Shown here: one piece after another, positions 15,474 to 23,021 of the stretch | Position numbering within the stretch: position 1 is the stretch's first letter | Layout of the letters: each line of letters starts with the position of its first letter | Assembly: GCA_007123975.1 (NCBI GenBank) | Contig: SLFZ01000117.1 | Location: 1 to 25,253 of the forward strand | From: Candidatus Izemoplasma sp. | Lineage (GTDB): Bacteria > Bacillota_I > Bacilli_A > Izemoplasmatales > Izemoplasmataceae | Length of the DNA: 25,253 nucleotides | Direction: 5' to 3' | Notes under the pieces: generated by a model | Told to the model about the DNA's origin: nothing | Database searches by the model: none | The model's input: the letters and a program-made list of their open reading frames with translations, nothing else | Position numbers and translations under genes: made by a program

Positions 15474-15510
15474 AAAAAAGAGCGCCTCCATCTCACGATA
15501 AAAGGCGCTC
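15474..15510 (-). terminator. Leader terminator (putative attenuator) before the ABC exporter
   Basis: GAGCGCCT (15480-15487) pairs with AGGCGCTC (15503-15510) across a 15-nt loop, followed on the minus strand by TTTTTT (15479-15474). It is located between the leader ORF stop (15540) and the exporter ribosome binding site (about 15447-15442), so it would prematurely end transcription unless disrupted. A 7-bp alternative pairing, CUCAUGG (15569-15563, inside the leader ORF) with CUAUGAG (15514-15508), would occupy three bases of its first arm. Confidence 0.8.
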
Positions 15511-15539
15511 ATAGCGGTCGAAAGAGACTGCCGGAAAGG

Positions 15540-15626
15540 CTACGCGTTCATCGGTGACGGGTCCATGAGAAAAAGGTGTGAATCAAACACACGGGTTGCG
15601 ATCGGTTGCATGCGGAGTTTAATCAT
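15540..15626 (-). CDS. 28-codon putative leader peptide of the ABC exporter attenuator
   Basis: A small ORF from ATG 15626 to TAG 15542-15540. The start is supported by GAGG (15638-15635) exactly eight bases upstream; an in-frame ATG two codons earlier is too close to it. The peptide begins MIKLRMQPIATR and ends MDPSPMNA; it has no membrane segment. A dedicated promoter lies upstream and an intrinsic terminator follows, before the exporter genes. This is the organisation of the B. subtilis bmrB leader, which controls bmrCD by ribosome-mediated transcription attenuation. Within the ORF, GTGTG (15592-15588) can pair with CACAC (15580-15576). The peptide itself does not resemble any I can name; the role is inferred from context. 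Confidence 0.65.
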   Translation of the reverse strand: MIKLRMQPIATRVFDSHLFLMDPSPMNA

Positions 15627-15659
15627 GGCCATCACCTCGATTCAGTATTTTCCATTTCG

Positions 15660-15688
15660 AGTTTAGCACAGAGGCGAGTGAATGTAAA
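15660..15688 (-). promoter_or_regulatory. Promoter of the leader peptide-ABC exporter operon
   Basis: The minus strand reads TTTACA (15688-15683), 17 bases, TAAACT (15665-15660), with TGTGC before the -10 (extended). The predicted start near 15653 gives about 27 nt before the leader ORF. Confidence 0.7.
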
Positions 15689-15713
15689 CCTTTAATTGGA
15701 AAAAAAGCCTTGT

Positions 15714-16592
15714 CTAGCGAATTTCATTGTCCACACCGATGGTTTCCGGTGGGATTAAGAGTTTGTCTGGGTTTTCAATGTAGTTCATCAAGCGACGGAT
15801 GACGCGGGCGAAATAGTACCCATCGCAAATCCGCTCATCGACGGCAATCTTAATGTCCATTTGCTTGATTTTTTTGACGCCGTCGGTTTGCGATCCACCG
15901 AGCACGTTGCGGCGCTTGGTGCCAAAGGCAAGAAAGAAACTCGTGGTGCCGAAGTCGTAGATGTGGTGGTATATCGGTTGGATACCGATGCTTCCGAGGT
16001 CGGTCACAAACACGCTGGTGTGAAAGGGCGAGGCGTTCACTAAAAATTTCGGCAACAAACGGTGGTTGTCGAGGCGGTTGACAAGCCACACCGCCGCTCG
16101 AAACAGAAATCCGGGAAAGAGATTTAAGATTGAGGCGGCTCTGTCGGCCTTGTTTTTTCCGTCTTCTTTGCGGTTTTCTTCAATCGCCGCGTTCACCTGT
16201 TCAACCACATCAAGCAACGTCGCGTGGCGGTCAAAATCAAGTTTTAAGACGGTTTCAGGCGAGTCGAGATCAAGCGATTTCTTGATCGCAAAACTGAAGC
16301 TGACTTTTTTTCGAGCATAGACCCGTCTTCCTTTGACGAAGCGGTTGGCTTTCGGGTAGTCGACGATGGTTCTAAGCATCGCCGCAAGCACCACGTGTAG
16401 AAAGATGACACGGTGCTTCTCCTTGCGAAGGTCTTTGATGACTTTTTCGCTGTGATTGAGCGAGAGCGTGTCGGAAAAAAACACCTGCGCATCGTAGCGC
16501 TTCGGCATGATGTAGGGAATGGCGCGCAAGATAGGGTCGCTGTGTTTAATCAGGTAACCGTCGTTTCGGTCGCGAAGCAGGCGTTTGAACAT
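15714..16592 (-). CDS. Orphan 2-oxoacid dehydrogenase E2-type acyltransferase-fold protein, catalytic His replaced
   Basis: 292 residues; ATG 16592 has GGAGGG six bases upstream. The fold signatures of the E2/CAT acyltransferase catalytic domain are visible: TSVFVTDLGSIGIQPIYHHIY (about 192-212, like the TxSNxGxxG segment) and VDERICDGYYFARVIRRL (about 251-268, like DHRxxDG). The catalytic His is Glu253 here (DER in place of DHR), while Asp257 and Gly258 are kept. There is no lipoyl domain or E1-binding domain, and no E1 genes nearby. It is therefore not a normal pyruvate-dehydrogenase E2; it may be a catalytically altered or structural relative. It is a single gene lying between two ABC exporter operons. 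Confidence 0.8.
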   Translation of the reverse strand: MFKRLLRDRNDGYLIKHSDPILRAIPYIMPKRYDAQVFFSDTLSLNHSEKVIKDLRKEKHRVIFLHVVLAAMLRTIVDYPKANRFVKGRRVYARKKVSFSFAIKKSLDLDSPETVLKLDFDRHATLLDVVEQVNAAIEENRKEDGKNKADRAASILNLFPGFLFRAAVWLVNRLDNHRLLPKFLVNASPFHTSVFVTDLGSIGIQPIYHHIYDFGTTSFFLAFGTKRRNVLGGSQTDGVKKIKQMDIKIAVDERICDGYYFARVIRRLMNYIENPDKLLIPPETIGVDNEIR

Positions 16593-16618
16593 GGGGATCC
16601 CTCCAACTCTGTATTCCC

Positions 16619-16624
16619 ATTATA
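16619..16624 (-). promoter_or_regulatory. Candidate -10 of the E2-like gene
   Basis: A consensus TATAAT on the minus strand, 26 bp before the start codon. No -35 is recognisable; at normal spacing that position falls inside the preceding terminator stem. Confidence 0.45.
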
Positions 16625-16636
16625 CAACAAAATCAT

Positions 16637-16666
16637 AAAAACGCCCCACGGAATTTCCGTGGGGCG
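16637..16666 (-). terminator. Terminator of the TetR-ABC operon
   Basis: A perfect 12-bp GC-rich inverted repeat (16642-16653 with 16655-16666) followed on the minus strand by TTTTTAT. It lies four bases after the TAA of the exporter gene (16673-16671). Confidence 0.88.
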
Positions 16667-16670
16667 CGTC

Positions 16671-18551
16671 TTAGGATTCGAACTGCGCGTGATAGAGGTT
16701 GTGGTAGAAGCCTCGAGCCTTGAGCAGCGACTCGTGGGTGCCGTGTTCAATTAGGCGCCCTTGATGGATGACGATGATCTTATTGGCTTTGCGGATGGTC
16801 TGGAGGCGATGGGCGATGACGATCGCCGTGCGTCCTTCCATCAGCTGTTCCATGCTTTTTTGGATCTTCGCTTCGGTCCGCGTGTCAACGCTTGAGGTGG
16901 CTTCATCAAGAATCAATAAACTCGGGTTGGATAGCGTCGTGCGGGCGATGCTAATCAGCTGACGCTCACCTTGGCTGAAGTTCTCTCCGCCTTCTTGGAC
17001 CGGGGTGTCGTAGCCTTTGGGGAGTTTGCTGATGAAATCGTGGGCCCCTGTTTTTTTGGCTGCCGCAATCACCGCGTCATCGGTGGCCGCAAAGTCACCG
17101 TAACGGATGTTTTCAAAGACGGTGCCCTTAAACAGTTTCGTGTCTTGTAAGACGATGCCGATGCGGCGACGAAGTTCGTCTTTGGCGATGTCACGGATGT
17201 TGACGCCATCGATTTTAATCGCCCCGTGGTCGACGTCATAAAAGCGATTGATGAGGTTGATGGTGGTGGTTTTCCCCCCACCGGTCGGACCGACGATGGC
17301 AATGACTTCCCCTTGTTTTGCGGTGAAGTGAATATTTTGAAGGACTGGCACGCCTTTTTCGTAGCCGAAATGCACATCTTCAAAGACGATTTCCCCTTCG
17401 AAAGCGTCGGTTGTTTTCGTGCCGTCGCCTGCGTACTCGTCGTCGGCATCGATCATTTCAAAGACGCGTTCAGCACCGGCGATGCCTTGCATGAGCGTGT
17501 TAAAGAGTTGGCTGAGGTTGCTGATGGGCATGATGAACTGGCGCGAATAAATGCCGACGCCGCTGACTTGCCCAATCGTCACAAAGCCTGGTGCGTAAAA
17601 CATTAAGAGCGCACCAATGGCGACGACGACGAGGAAAATCAAGTTGTTCATGAAGTGAATGAATGGCCAGAGAATGCCGGCATAGACCTGTGCGACAAAC
17701 CCGGCTTCGCGGAGTTTGTCGTTTTCACCACGAAACTCCTCGGTAAACGCGGTTTCTTGGTTGTAGAGTTTGACGGTTTTTAATCCGCTGATGTTTTCTT
17801 CGATGATGCCGTTTAGGCTGGCGAGGTGAATTTGCTGCTCTTTAAAGCCTTTACGGGTCTTTTTCGAGATGAAGATGGTGAAGACAATCATCACCGGCAC
17901 AAAGGCTAACACGACAAGCGCGAGCGCCCAGTTGAGCACAAACATGTAGATTGTTGCGCCAATCAAGACGATGGTGCTGTTGATGACCTCGAGCACGGTT
18001 TGGCCGAGCGAGGCGTTGATGAGTTCGACGTCGTTGGATATGCGGCTGACAATGTCACCGCTGCCTTGCTTGTCATAATAGGATAGCGGCGCCCGCATCA
18101 ACTTGTCAAAAGCGTCTTTACGGATTGTTTTAATTACGCGTTGCGAGATTCTCACCATCATAAAGCGCGAGATAAAGCGAATCAAGGAATTCCCCGCCGC
18201 AATCGCAAGGATAAAGATGACCACGGTGATGACTTCCCCGTACTGGCCGGTCATGAAGTAATCGTCAAGCGCGGTTGAGAACAGGTAAGGAATCGCAAGG
18301 TTGGCGCTGGTAGCCGCAATCACAAACAAGGATAGCAGTAAAATCCACCATTTGTAGACGCCCATGTACCCAAGCAAACGCCCGACGGTTTCTCGGATGT
18401 TTTTCGGTTTTTGCAAGGCCGGTCCTTGGCCACCACGGCGTCGAGGGCCGCCGCCTTGCTGGGCTGTTTTTCGAAGCGCGCCTTCTTCGAGAAGCTCGGC
18501 GCCTTTCTTTGCTTTGATTTCCGTTTTGCTCATCAGGGTGAACTTAGCCAT
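16671..18551 (-). CDS. Heterodimeric ABC exporter, canonical-site half (second pair)
   Basis: 626 residues from ATG 18551, chosen because GGAGGT lies seven bases upstream; longer in-frame extensions are only shadow of the overlapping gene. The N-terminus has a charged and Gly/Arg-rich cytoplasmic extension (about 8-50, with GGGPRRRGGQG) before six membrane helices. Walker A is GPTGGGKTT (421-429), Walker B LLILDE with catalytic Glu550, H-loop His581. The signature is FSQGE (525-529), strongly divergent from LSGGQ. Paired with the upstream gene (Asp for Glu in Walker B), it forms one active and one degenerate site. It overlaps the upstream gene by 8 bp (ATGGCTAA). Confidence 0.95.
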   Translation of the reverse strand: MAKFTLMSKTEIKAKKGAELLEEGALRKTAQQGGGPRRRGGQGPALQKPKNIRETVGRLLGYMGVYKWWILLLSLFVIAATSANLAIPYLFSTALDDYFMTGQYGEVITVVIFILAIAAGNSLIRFISRFMMVRISQRVIKTIRKDAFDKLMRAPLSYYDKQGSGDIVSRISNDVELINASLGQTVLEVINSTIVLIGATIYMFVLNWALALVVLAFVPVMIVFTIFISKKTRKGFKEQQIHLASLNGIIEENISGLKTVKLYNQETAFTEEFRGENDKLREAGFVAQVYAGILWPFIHFMNNLIFLVVVAIGALLMFYAPGFVTIGQVSGVGIYSRQFIMPISNLSQLFNTLMQGIAGAERVFEMIDADDEYAGDGTKTTDAFEGEIVFEDVHFGYEKGVPVLQNIHFTAKQGEVIAIVGPTGGGKTTTINLINRFYDVDHGAIKIDGVNIRDIAKDELRRRIGIVLQDTKLFKGTVFENIRYGDFAATDDAVIAAAKKTGAHDFISKLPKGYDTPVQEGGENFSQGERQLISIARTTLSNPSLLILDEATSSVDTRTEAKIQKSMEQLMEGRTAIVIAHRLQTIRKANKIIVIHQGRLIEHGTHESLLKARGFYHNLYHAQFES

Positions 18552-20313
18552 TGTGCTCACCTCCAAGGTCGAGTTGACTCTCGGCAATCTCGCGGTAGAC
18601 CTTGCTTTCTTTGATGAGCGTTTCATGCGTGCCCACGCCGTCGATTTGGCCGTCGTTGTCGAGCACGACAATCCGGTCCATACGTCGCACGCTGGCGACT
18701 TTTTGGCTTATCATCAGAAGCGTTGGGTTGTAGGAGAGTTTGTTGATGGCGCGCAGGATTTTGCGTTCGCTCGACAAATCGACGGAGCTGGTCGCGTCAT
18801 CGAGAATGAGGATTTTTGGTTTCCTCACAAGCGCGCGAGCGATTGAGAGGCGTTGCTTTTGCCCGCCTGAAAGGTTTGTTCCTTTCGCACGGACGATGTG
18901 GTTGTAATAGGCTTCGCTCTCTTTTGCGAAGTCGTGGATCAGCGCGTCCTTGGCGGCCACTTCAATCTCGTCAAGCGAGGCATCTTCTTTGCCTTGTATG
19001 ATGTTGGTCGCGAGCGACCCGCTAAAGAGCGTCGCCTGTTGGGTGACGAAGCCGATTTGCGCGCGCACGGTGGGAATATCGAGGTCCTTGAGGTTATAAT
19101 CATCGAGGTATATGCTGCCTTTGGACGGGTCATAAAGCCGCGGGATGAGCGTCACAAGCGTCGACTTTCCGCTGCCCGTTGAGCCGATGATGCCGACCTT
19201 TTCACCCGCGTTTACCGTGAGGGTGATGTCTTTCAGCACACGGTTTCCGTTTTTCCCGTAGCCAAAGGACACATCCTCAAAACGAATGGCACCGGATAAG
19301 GTGGGATGAGTGCCGTCTTCGGGGTTTTCTAGGTCGATGTCGGCGTGGAAAATCTCATTGATTCGCGCGGCCGACACATCGGCGCGCGAGATAAAGATAA
19401 TCATCATCGCAAACATCATCAATCCGAAGAGAATTTGTTGGGAATATTGGTTAAACGCGACCAAGAGCGGCACACGGGGCACGCCAGTGTCGGTGAAAAA
19501 CGCCGGGTGGCCTTCACCGAAATAGCGCGCGCCAAAGACGAGTATCAAGGCAACGCCGAGGTTGAAAATCAAGAAGATGATTGGCTCGGCGAACGCCATG
19601 AGGCTCTCAGCGCTGGTGTTGGCTTCACGGTAATTTTCATTGGTTTTTTCAAAGCGATCGATTTCATGAGGTTGTGAGACGAAGGATTTAATGACCTGCG
19701 GCGCGTTGGCGTTTTCAAGCACGGTGTTGTTGAGGTCATCTAAGGAGCGTTGCACGCGTCTAAAACGCGGGTAAGCAAACGCCATGATGATCAGAATTGA
19801 GATGATTAGTAACGGCATGGTGATAAAGAAGACTTGCGAGAGTTGAATGCTGGTCGACAGCGCAAACACGAGGCCAACCGCAATCATCATCGGCGCGCGA
19901 ATGACCATTCTTAAAAGCATTGAGAAAAACATCTGCACGCGGACCATGTCGTTGGTGGCGTTGGTGATCAGTCGACTCGTTTTAAAATCATCGATGTTCT
20001 TAAAGGACAACGTTTGAATCTTGCTGAAAAGATCAAGGCGCAGTTCAGCCACGGCGTGTTGGGAAATGTATTGCGAGCTATAGGTGTTCATGATTCCGGC
20101 ACCAATACCTAATAACGCCAAAACCAGCATCACAATGCTGAGGATGACAATCAGTTCGACATCGCGAACTTCAAGGGCGTTTTGCAAGATGAACTGCATG
20201 ATGTAGGGAATGAAAAACGCCACGGCAACTTGCACAACCATGCCCGTGAAGGCAAGGAAAATGTGTTTTTTATACGGCAGGGCGTAGCGGGTCAGGTTAA
20301 CGATGTTTTTCAT
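18544..20313 (-). CDS. Heterodimeric ABC exporter, degenerate-site half (second pair)
   Basis: 589 residues; ATG 20313 with AGGAG about ten bases upstream. Six membrane helices (about 15-310) precede the ATPase domain. Walker A is GSTGSGKST (377-385) and the signature LSGGQ (481-485) is intact. Walker B is ILILDD with Asp506 for Glu, and the H-loop His is replaced by Gln536 (MISQK for the usual IAHR). The chain's own site is thus doubly impaired and the active site must use the partner's Walker motifs. It overlaps tetR by 17 bp and the partner by 8 bp, so all three are coupled. Confidence 0.95.
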   Translation of the reverse strand: MKNIVNLTRYALPYKKHIFLAFTGMVVQVAVAFFIPYIMQFILQNALEVRDVELIVILSIVMLVLALLGIGAGIMNTYSSQYISQHAVAELRLDLFSKIQTLSFKNIDDFKTSRLITNATNDMVRVQMFFSMLLRMVIRAPMMIAVGLVFALSTSIQLSQVFFITMPLLIISILIIMAFAYPRFRRVQRSLDDLNNTVLENANAPQVIKSFVSQPHEIDRFEKTNENYREANTSAESLMAFAEPIIFLIFNLGVALILVFGARYFGEGHPAFFTDTGVPRVPLLVAFNQYSQQILFGLMMFAMMIIFISRADVSAARINEIFHADIDLENPEDGTHPTLSGAIRFEDVSFGYGKNGNRVLKDITLTVNAGEKVGIIGSTGSGKSTLVTLIPRLYDPSKGSIYLDDYNLKDLDIPTVRAQIGFVTQQATLFSGSLATNIIQGKEDASLDEIEVAAKDALIHDFAKESEAYYNHIVRAKGTNLSGGQKQRLSIARALVRKPKILILDDATSSVDLSSERKILRAINKLSYNPTLLMISQKVASVRRMDRIVVLDNDGQIDGVGTHETLIKESKVYREIAESQLDLGGEHNG

Positions 20314-20923
20314 GGGGTTTTGTCTCCTTCAGGCCGGCTTCGACGACGTCGAGCAACCAGTGGTATTCGTCTTTTGCCTCAAGGAACGTCGCAGGTTCTT
20401 TGATGGCTTTATGAATCAGTTGAATCTTCACGTGCGATAAGTGGTAATAAAGCATTTTCATGCGGCGCAACCCGACGTGATCAATGGCGCGCGTGTCGAG
20501 CTCGGAAAGAAACGTGGTGTAAAAGCTCTCTTTGCGCTGGCGGTAGCCTTCGTAATCGACGGTGTAGAGTTGGTTCGGCGTAAAGAACTTGCGCACGACT
20601 TTGTGGTGTGGCGCGTCTTGAAAGAACGCGTGGTCTTTCTCAAAGGCTTCTCGCAAATACGTGAAGAAAGGAAGGTTCTTATCCTGTACACGGGCGAGAA
20701 TTTCATGCTCGAAGGCCGTTAAGGACTCGTCGACCAAGGTCGTAAACGCATCTTCCAAATCATCAAAATACTGATAGAAGCTGCCGCGGGCGATGTTCGC
20801 TTCTCGCACCACATCGGACACGGCGATGCTATGAATAGGCTTTTCTAAGAAAACTTCCCTTAGGGCGTCAATGATGGCGCGACGTTTGCTAAGGGGAAGG
20901 TTTTGAAAGGTTGGTTTTGGCAT
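20297..20923 (-). CDS. TetR/AcrR-family transcriptional regulator
   Basis: 208 residues; AGGAGG lies six bases before the ATG at 20923. The N-terminal helix-turn-helix (about 12-58: KRRAIIDALREVFLEKP, then IAVSDVVREANIARGSFYQYF) is typical TetR. The C-terminal domain (about 70-205) is variable and probably binds a ligand. The gene overlaps the first exporter gene by 17 bp, so it most likely represses its own exporter operon until a transported compound binds. An inverted repeat at 20938-20950 next to its ribosome binding site is the likely operator. Confidence 0.93.
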   Translation of the reverse strand: MPKPTFQNLPLSKRRAIIDALREVFLEKPIHSIAVSDVVREANIARGSFYQYFDDLEDAFTTLVDESLTAFEHEILARVQDKNLPFFTYLREAFEKDHAFFQDAPHHKVVRKFFTPNQLYTVDYEGYRQRKESFYTTFLSELDTRAIDHVGLRRMKMLYYHLSHVKIQLIHKAIKEPATFLEAKDEYHWLLDVVEAGLKETKPHEKHR

Positions 20924-20937
20924 AGGATGCCTCCTTG

Positions 20938-20950
20938 TGACAATGTGTCA
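20938..20950. promoter_or_regulatory. Putative TetR operator
   Basis: A perfect inverted repeat TGACA-ATG-TGTCA two bases upstream of the AGGAGG of tetR. Spacing and position suit autorepression of the tetR-ABC-ABC operon. No convincing -10/-35 pair could be found between it and the terminator at 20962-20990, so the exact promoter is unresolved. Confidence 0.6.
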
Positions 20951-20961
20951 TTCATGAGGTT

Positions 20962-20990
20962 AAAAAGAAAACCTACGAGGTAGGTTTTCT
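20962..20990 (-). terminator. Terminator of the DUF2188 gene
   Basis: An 11-bp stem (20966-20976 with 20980-20990) with a 3-nt loop, followed on the minus strand by TTTTTAA. The TAG stop of the gene (20991-20989) overlaps the first arm. Confidence 0.85.
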
Positions 20991-21435
20991 ACTTGCGCAA
21001 CGTGCCGTCGGCTCGATACAACAAGTACTCTAAGTCTTTTTCTTTGGCGTGGTCAATCGCTTCTTTTTGGGTGCCGAACACACGCAGTGCGCGGTCTGCC
21101 CCGTCGGCGATAATCTGCCAACCGTCATCGTGCTTTTTGATGTGGTAGACGGGCTTCGCTTCTTCTTTTTCTTTTTCTTCTTTGAGCTCGACTTCTTTCT
21201 CGACGCGCTCTGTGACGACTTTTGCTTCCGCTTTTTCTTCAGGACGTGTTGCACCAGGTTTGTCGTTGGCGTGGGCGACGCTGATGTCGTTTAACTCTTT
21301 TTCGACTTCTTCAAGCGTGATGTCACGCGCGTCTTCTTCTTTGATTTTGTCGGCGGTTGCTTTCTCACTTTTTACTTGTGCTTCTCTTTTTTCTTCTTTT
21401 TTCTTTTTACCGAATAGTTTTTTCAAAAATCCCAT
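20989..21435 (-). CDS. Charged protein with C-terminal DUF2188 domain
   Basis: 148 residues from ATG 21435 (GAGGG seven bases upstream); the longer frame to 21492 would start with TTG inside the promoter, and an ATG at 21456 is less well placed. The N-terminus MGFLKKLFGKKKK is a basic amphipathic stretch, like membrane-associating starts of some cytosolic proteins. Residues about 15-94 are Lys/Glu-rich and probably coiled or disordered. Residues about 95-148 (YHIKKHDDGWQIIADGA, FGTQKEAIDHAKE, LLYRADGTLRK) match the DUF2188 pattern of a GW motif, TQ..A and a final DG. The function of the domain is unknown. Confidence 0.82.
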   Translation of the reverse strand: MGFLKKLFGKKKKEEKREAQVKSEKATADKIKEEDARDITLEEVEKELNDISVAHANDKPGATRPEEKAEAKVVTERVEKEVELKEEKEKEEAKPVYHIKKHDDGWQIIADGADRALRVFGTQKEAIDHAKEKDLEYLLYRADGTLRK

Positions 21436-21480
21436 TGCTACACCCTCTTCTTTCATAGAATTTTCAATTAAATCAAGGTC

Positions 21481-21517
21481 ATAATACCACAATTGTGGGG
21501 AATAATCAATTTATTGA
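21481..21517 (-). promoter_or_regulatory. Promoter of the DUF2188 gene with two palindromes
   Basis: The minus strand reads TTGATT (21509-21504), 17 bases, TATTAT (21486-21481), with TGTGG before the -10. A perfect 12-bp palindrome CCACAATTGTGG (21487-21498) fills the spacer next to the -10. A second palindrome TCAATTTATTGA (21506-21517) overlaps the -35. Both are possible operators. Confidence 0.65.
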
Positions 21518-21542
21518 CGCCTAAAATTATCCGGCGATGTCG

Positions 21543-22982
21543 TCATTCTCGCATTTTTACGATGCAGGCGTTTTCCGTGAGCGAACGATAAAAGTAGTAA
21601 CCTTGAATGTATCGAATGTCTTTGTTGGACAAATACGCGAGGTCGCTTTCGGTCTCGACGCCTTCGACAATAATCTCGAGGCCGAAAGTTTTTGAGAGGT
21701 TGATAATCGCTTCAACGATTTTTTGGTTGGCCTTGTTTTCGTGAATGCCGGTGATAAAGCTTCGGTCGATTTTAATGCGGTCAAGCCGGTTTTGTGACAA
21801 GCGAATCATCGACGAATAGCCGCTGCCGAAGTCATCGATGGCCACCTTGAAACCATGCGCCTGCAAGGTTTTAATGAAGGTTGCTTCCTTGCTGAAGTCC
21901 TCAGGACGCTGGGTTTCTGTAAACTCGATGGTGATTTTTTCCGGCGCAATGCTGAAGCTGCTTGCGGTCTCCACCACGTAATCGATGAAGCCGGGATTTT
22001 TGATTTCGGTGGAAGAGATGTTTACAGACATGAACTCGAGCGCGCAGCCAGCTTTTTCAAACCGCGTGAACGCTTCAAACGCCTCGGCGATGACGTAGCG
22101 GTCAATGTCTTCAATCAGGTGATATTTTTCTGCATAGGCGATGATTTCCTGAGGGTAATAGGTTTTCCGGTTGTCACGCAAGCGAATCAAGGCTTCCACT
22201 CCAACAATTTTTCGAGATTGGTTGCAAATAATCGGTTGATACTCGAGGAAGAAACGCTTCTCTTTCAGCGCCTCCTTAATCGTTCTAAAACGTGAGAATG
22301 CATCATGGTTTCGGCGTTTAATGGTGCTCGAATAGTAGACGACGCGATCCTTGCCTTGCAGCTTTGCTTCTTGAAGGGCGAGCTCAGCCCGCAACAAACA
22401 ATCATGAAAGCGTGGCGTCGTGCTTGAAATCGAGTACCGGCCGATGCTCGCGGTAAGTTTGACGGTGTGCACGCCTGCCGGGTAATCCTGTTTCAGGGTG
22501 TGCAAAAGTTTGTCAGAAAAGGCGTTGTCGTTGTCGCTTTGGGTCGGGTAAAGCAAAATGAAATGATCGGAGTGCATCCGGTAGACGGTGCCATACGGAC
22601 TCACAAGGCTGCCGAGCCTTTCGGCGACTTGATATAGCAAGCGGTTGGCGAGGGCGTGCCCTAGCAGGTCGTTGTAGTTTTTAAAGTTATCGAGGTTGAT
22701 GTAATACATCGAGACGTCGGTGTCAAACGCAATCAGGATGTCGTTAAAGTTTTCACGAAGGTAGGTGATGTTTTTGATTTCCGTGAGGGAATCGTTATAA
22801 AGCAGACGGCGGTAAAAGCGCAACGCTTTCCGTCGGTTCAGCCATAACACGGTGATGCCAACCAAAAAAAACGCGACCAAGACCGCGAGCAAAACGACCC
22901 AAAAAGATGGGACGGTTGTCAGCGGTACCATGGACGGTGCGTTGGCGTGATGATGCGTTGGGTTCCAAAGGGTTGTTGTCAT
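21543..22982 (-). CDS. Membrane protein with degenerate GGDEF and intact EAL (c-di-GMP phosphodiesterase)
   Basis: 479 residues; ATG 22982 with GGGAG seven bases upstream. One membrane helix is at about 26-48. The GGDEF-like domain (about 60-218) carries MHSDHF at 136-141 in place of GGDEF, so it cannot be a standard cyclase and may be a regulatory GTP- or ligand-binding domain. The EAL domain (about 232-479) has the catalytic signatures: VEALIR (262-267), NISS (321-324), IEFTE (352-356), IDDFGSGYSS (382-391), IKID (403-406), VEGVE (439-443), QGYYF (460-464). It most likely hydrolyses c-di-GMP to pGpG. No clear terminator separates it from the DUF2188 gene. Confidence 0.93.
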   Translation of the reverse strand: MTTTLWNPTHHHANAPSMVPLTTVPSFWVVLLAVLVAFFLVGITVLWLNRRKALRFYRRLLYNDSLTEIKNITYLRENFNDILIAFDTDVSMYYINLDNFKNYNDLLGHALANRLLYQVAERLGSLVSPYGTVYRMHSDHFILLYPTQSDNDNAFSDKLLHTLKQDYPAGVHTVKLTASIGRYSISSTTPRFHDCLLRAELALQEAKLQGKDRVVYYSSTIKRRNHDAFSRFRTIKEALKEKRFFLEYQPIICNQSRKIVGVEALIRLRDNRKTYYPQEIIAYAEKYHLIEDIDRYVIAEAFEAFTRFEKAGCALEFMSVNISSTEIKNPGFIDYVVETASSFSIAPEKITIEFTETQRPEDFSKEATFIKTLQAHGFKVAIDDFGSGYSSMIRLSQNRLDRIKIDRSFITGIHENKANQKIVEAIINLSKTFGLEIIVEGVETESDLAYLSNKDIRYIQGYYFYRSLTENACIVKMRE

Positions 22983-23021
22983 GGTGTCACTCCCAAATAA
23001 TGTCGCTCGTTTCTATATTCT

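Noticed and set aside
15434..15496. N-terminal extension of the first exporter's degenerate half to 15496
   Set aside because: It would start inside the leader terminator; ATG 15433 has AGGAGG eight bases upstream.
15714..16592. Pyruvate dehydrogenase E2 component
   Set aside because: It lacks lipoyl and peripheral-subunit-binding domains, lacks the catalytic His, and no E1 genes are nearby.
18552..18671. N-terminal extension of the second exporter's canonical half to 18671
   Set aside because: It overlaps the end of the upstream exporter gene in another frame and has low-complexity composition; the ATG at 18551 has a properly spaced GGAGGT.
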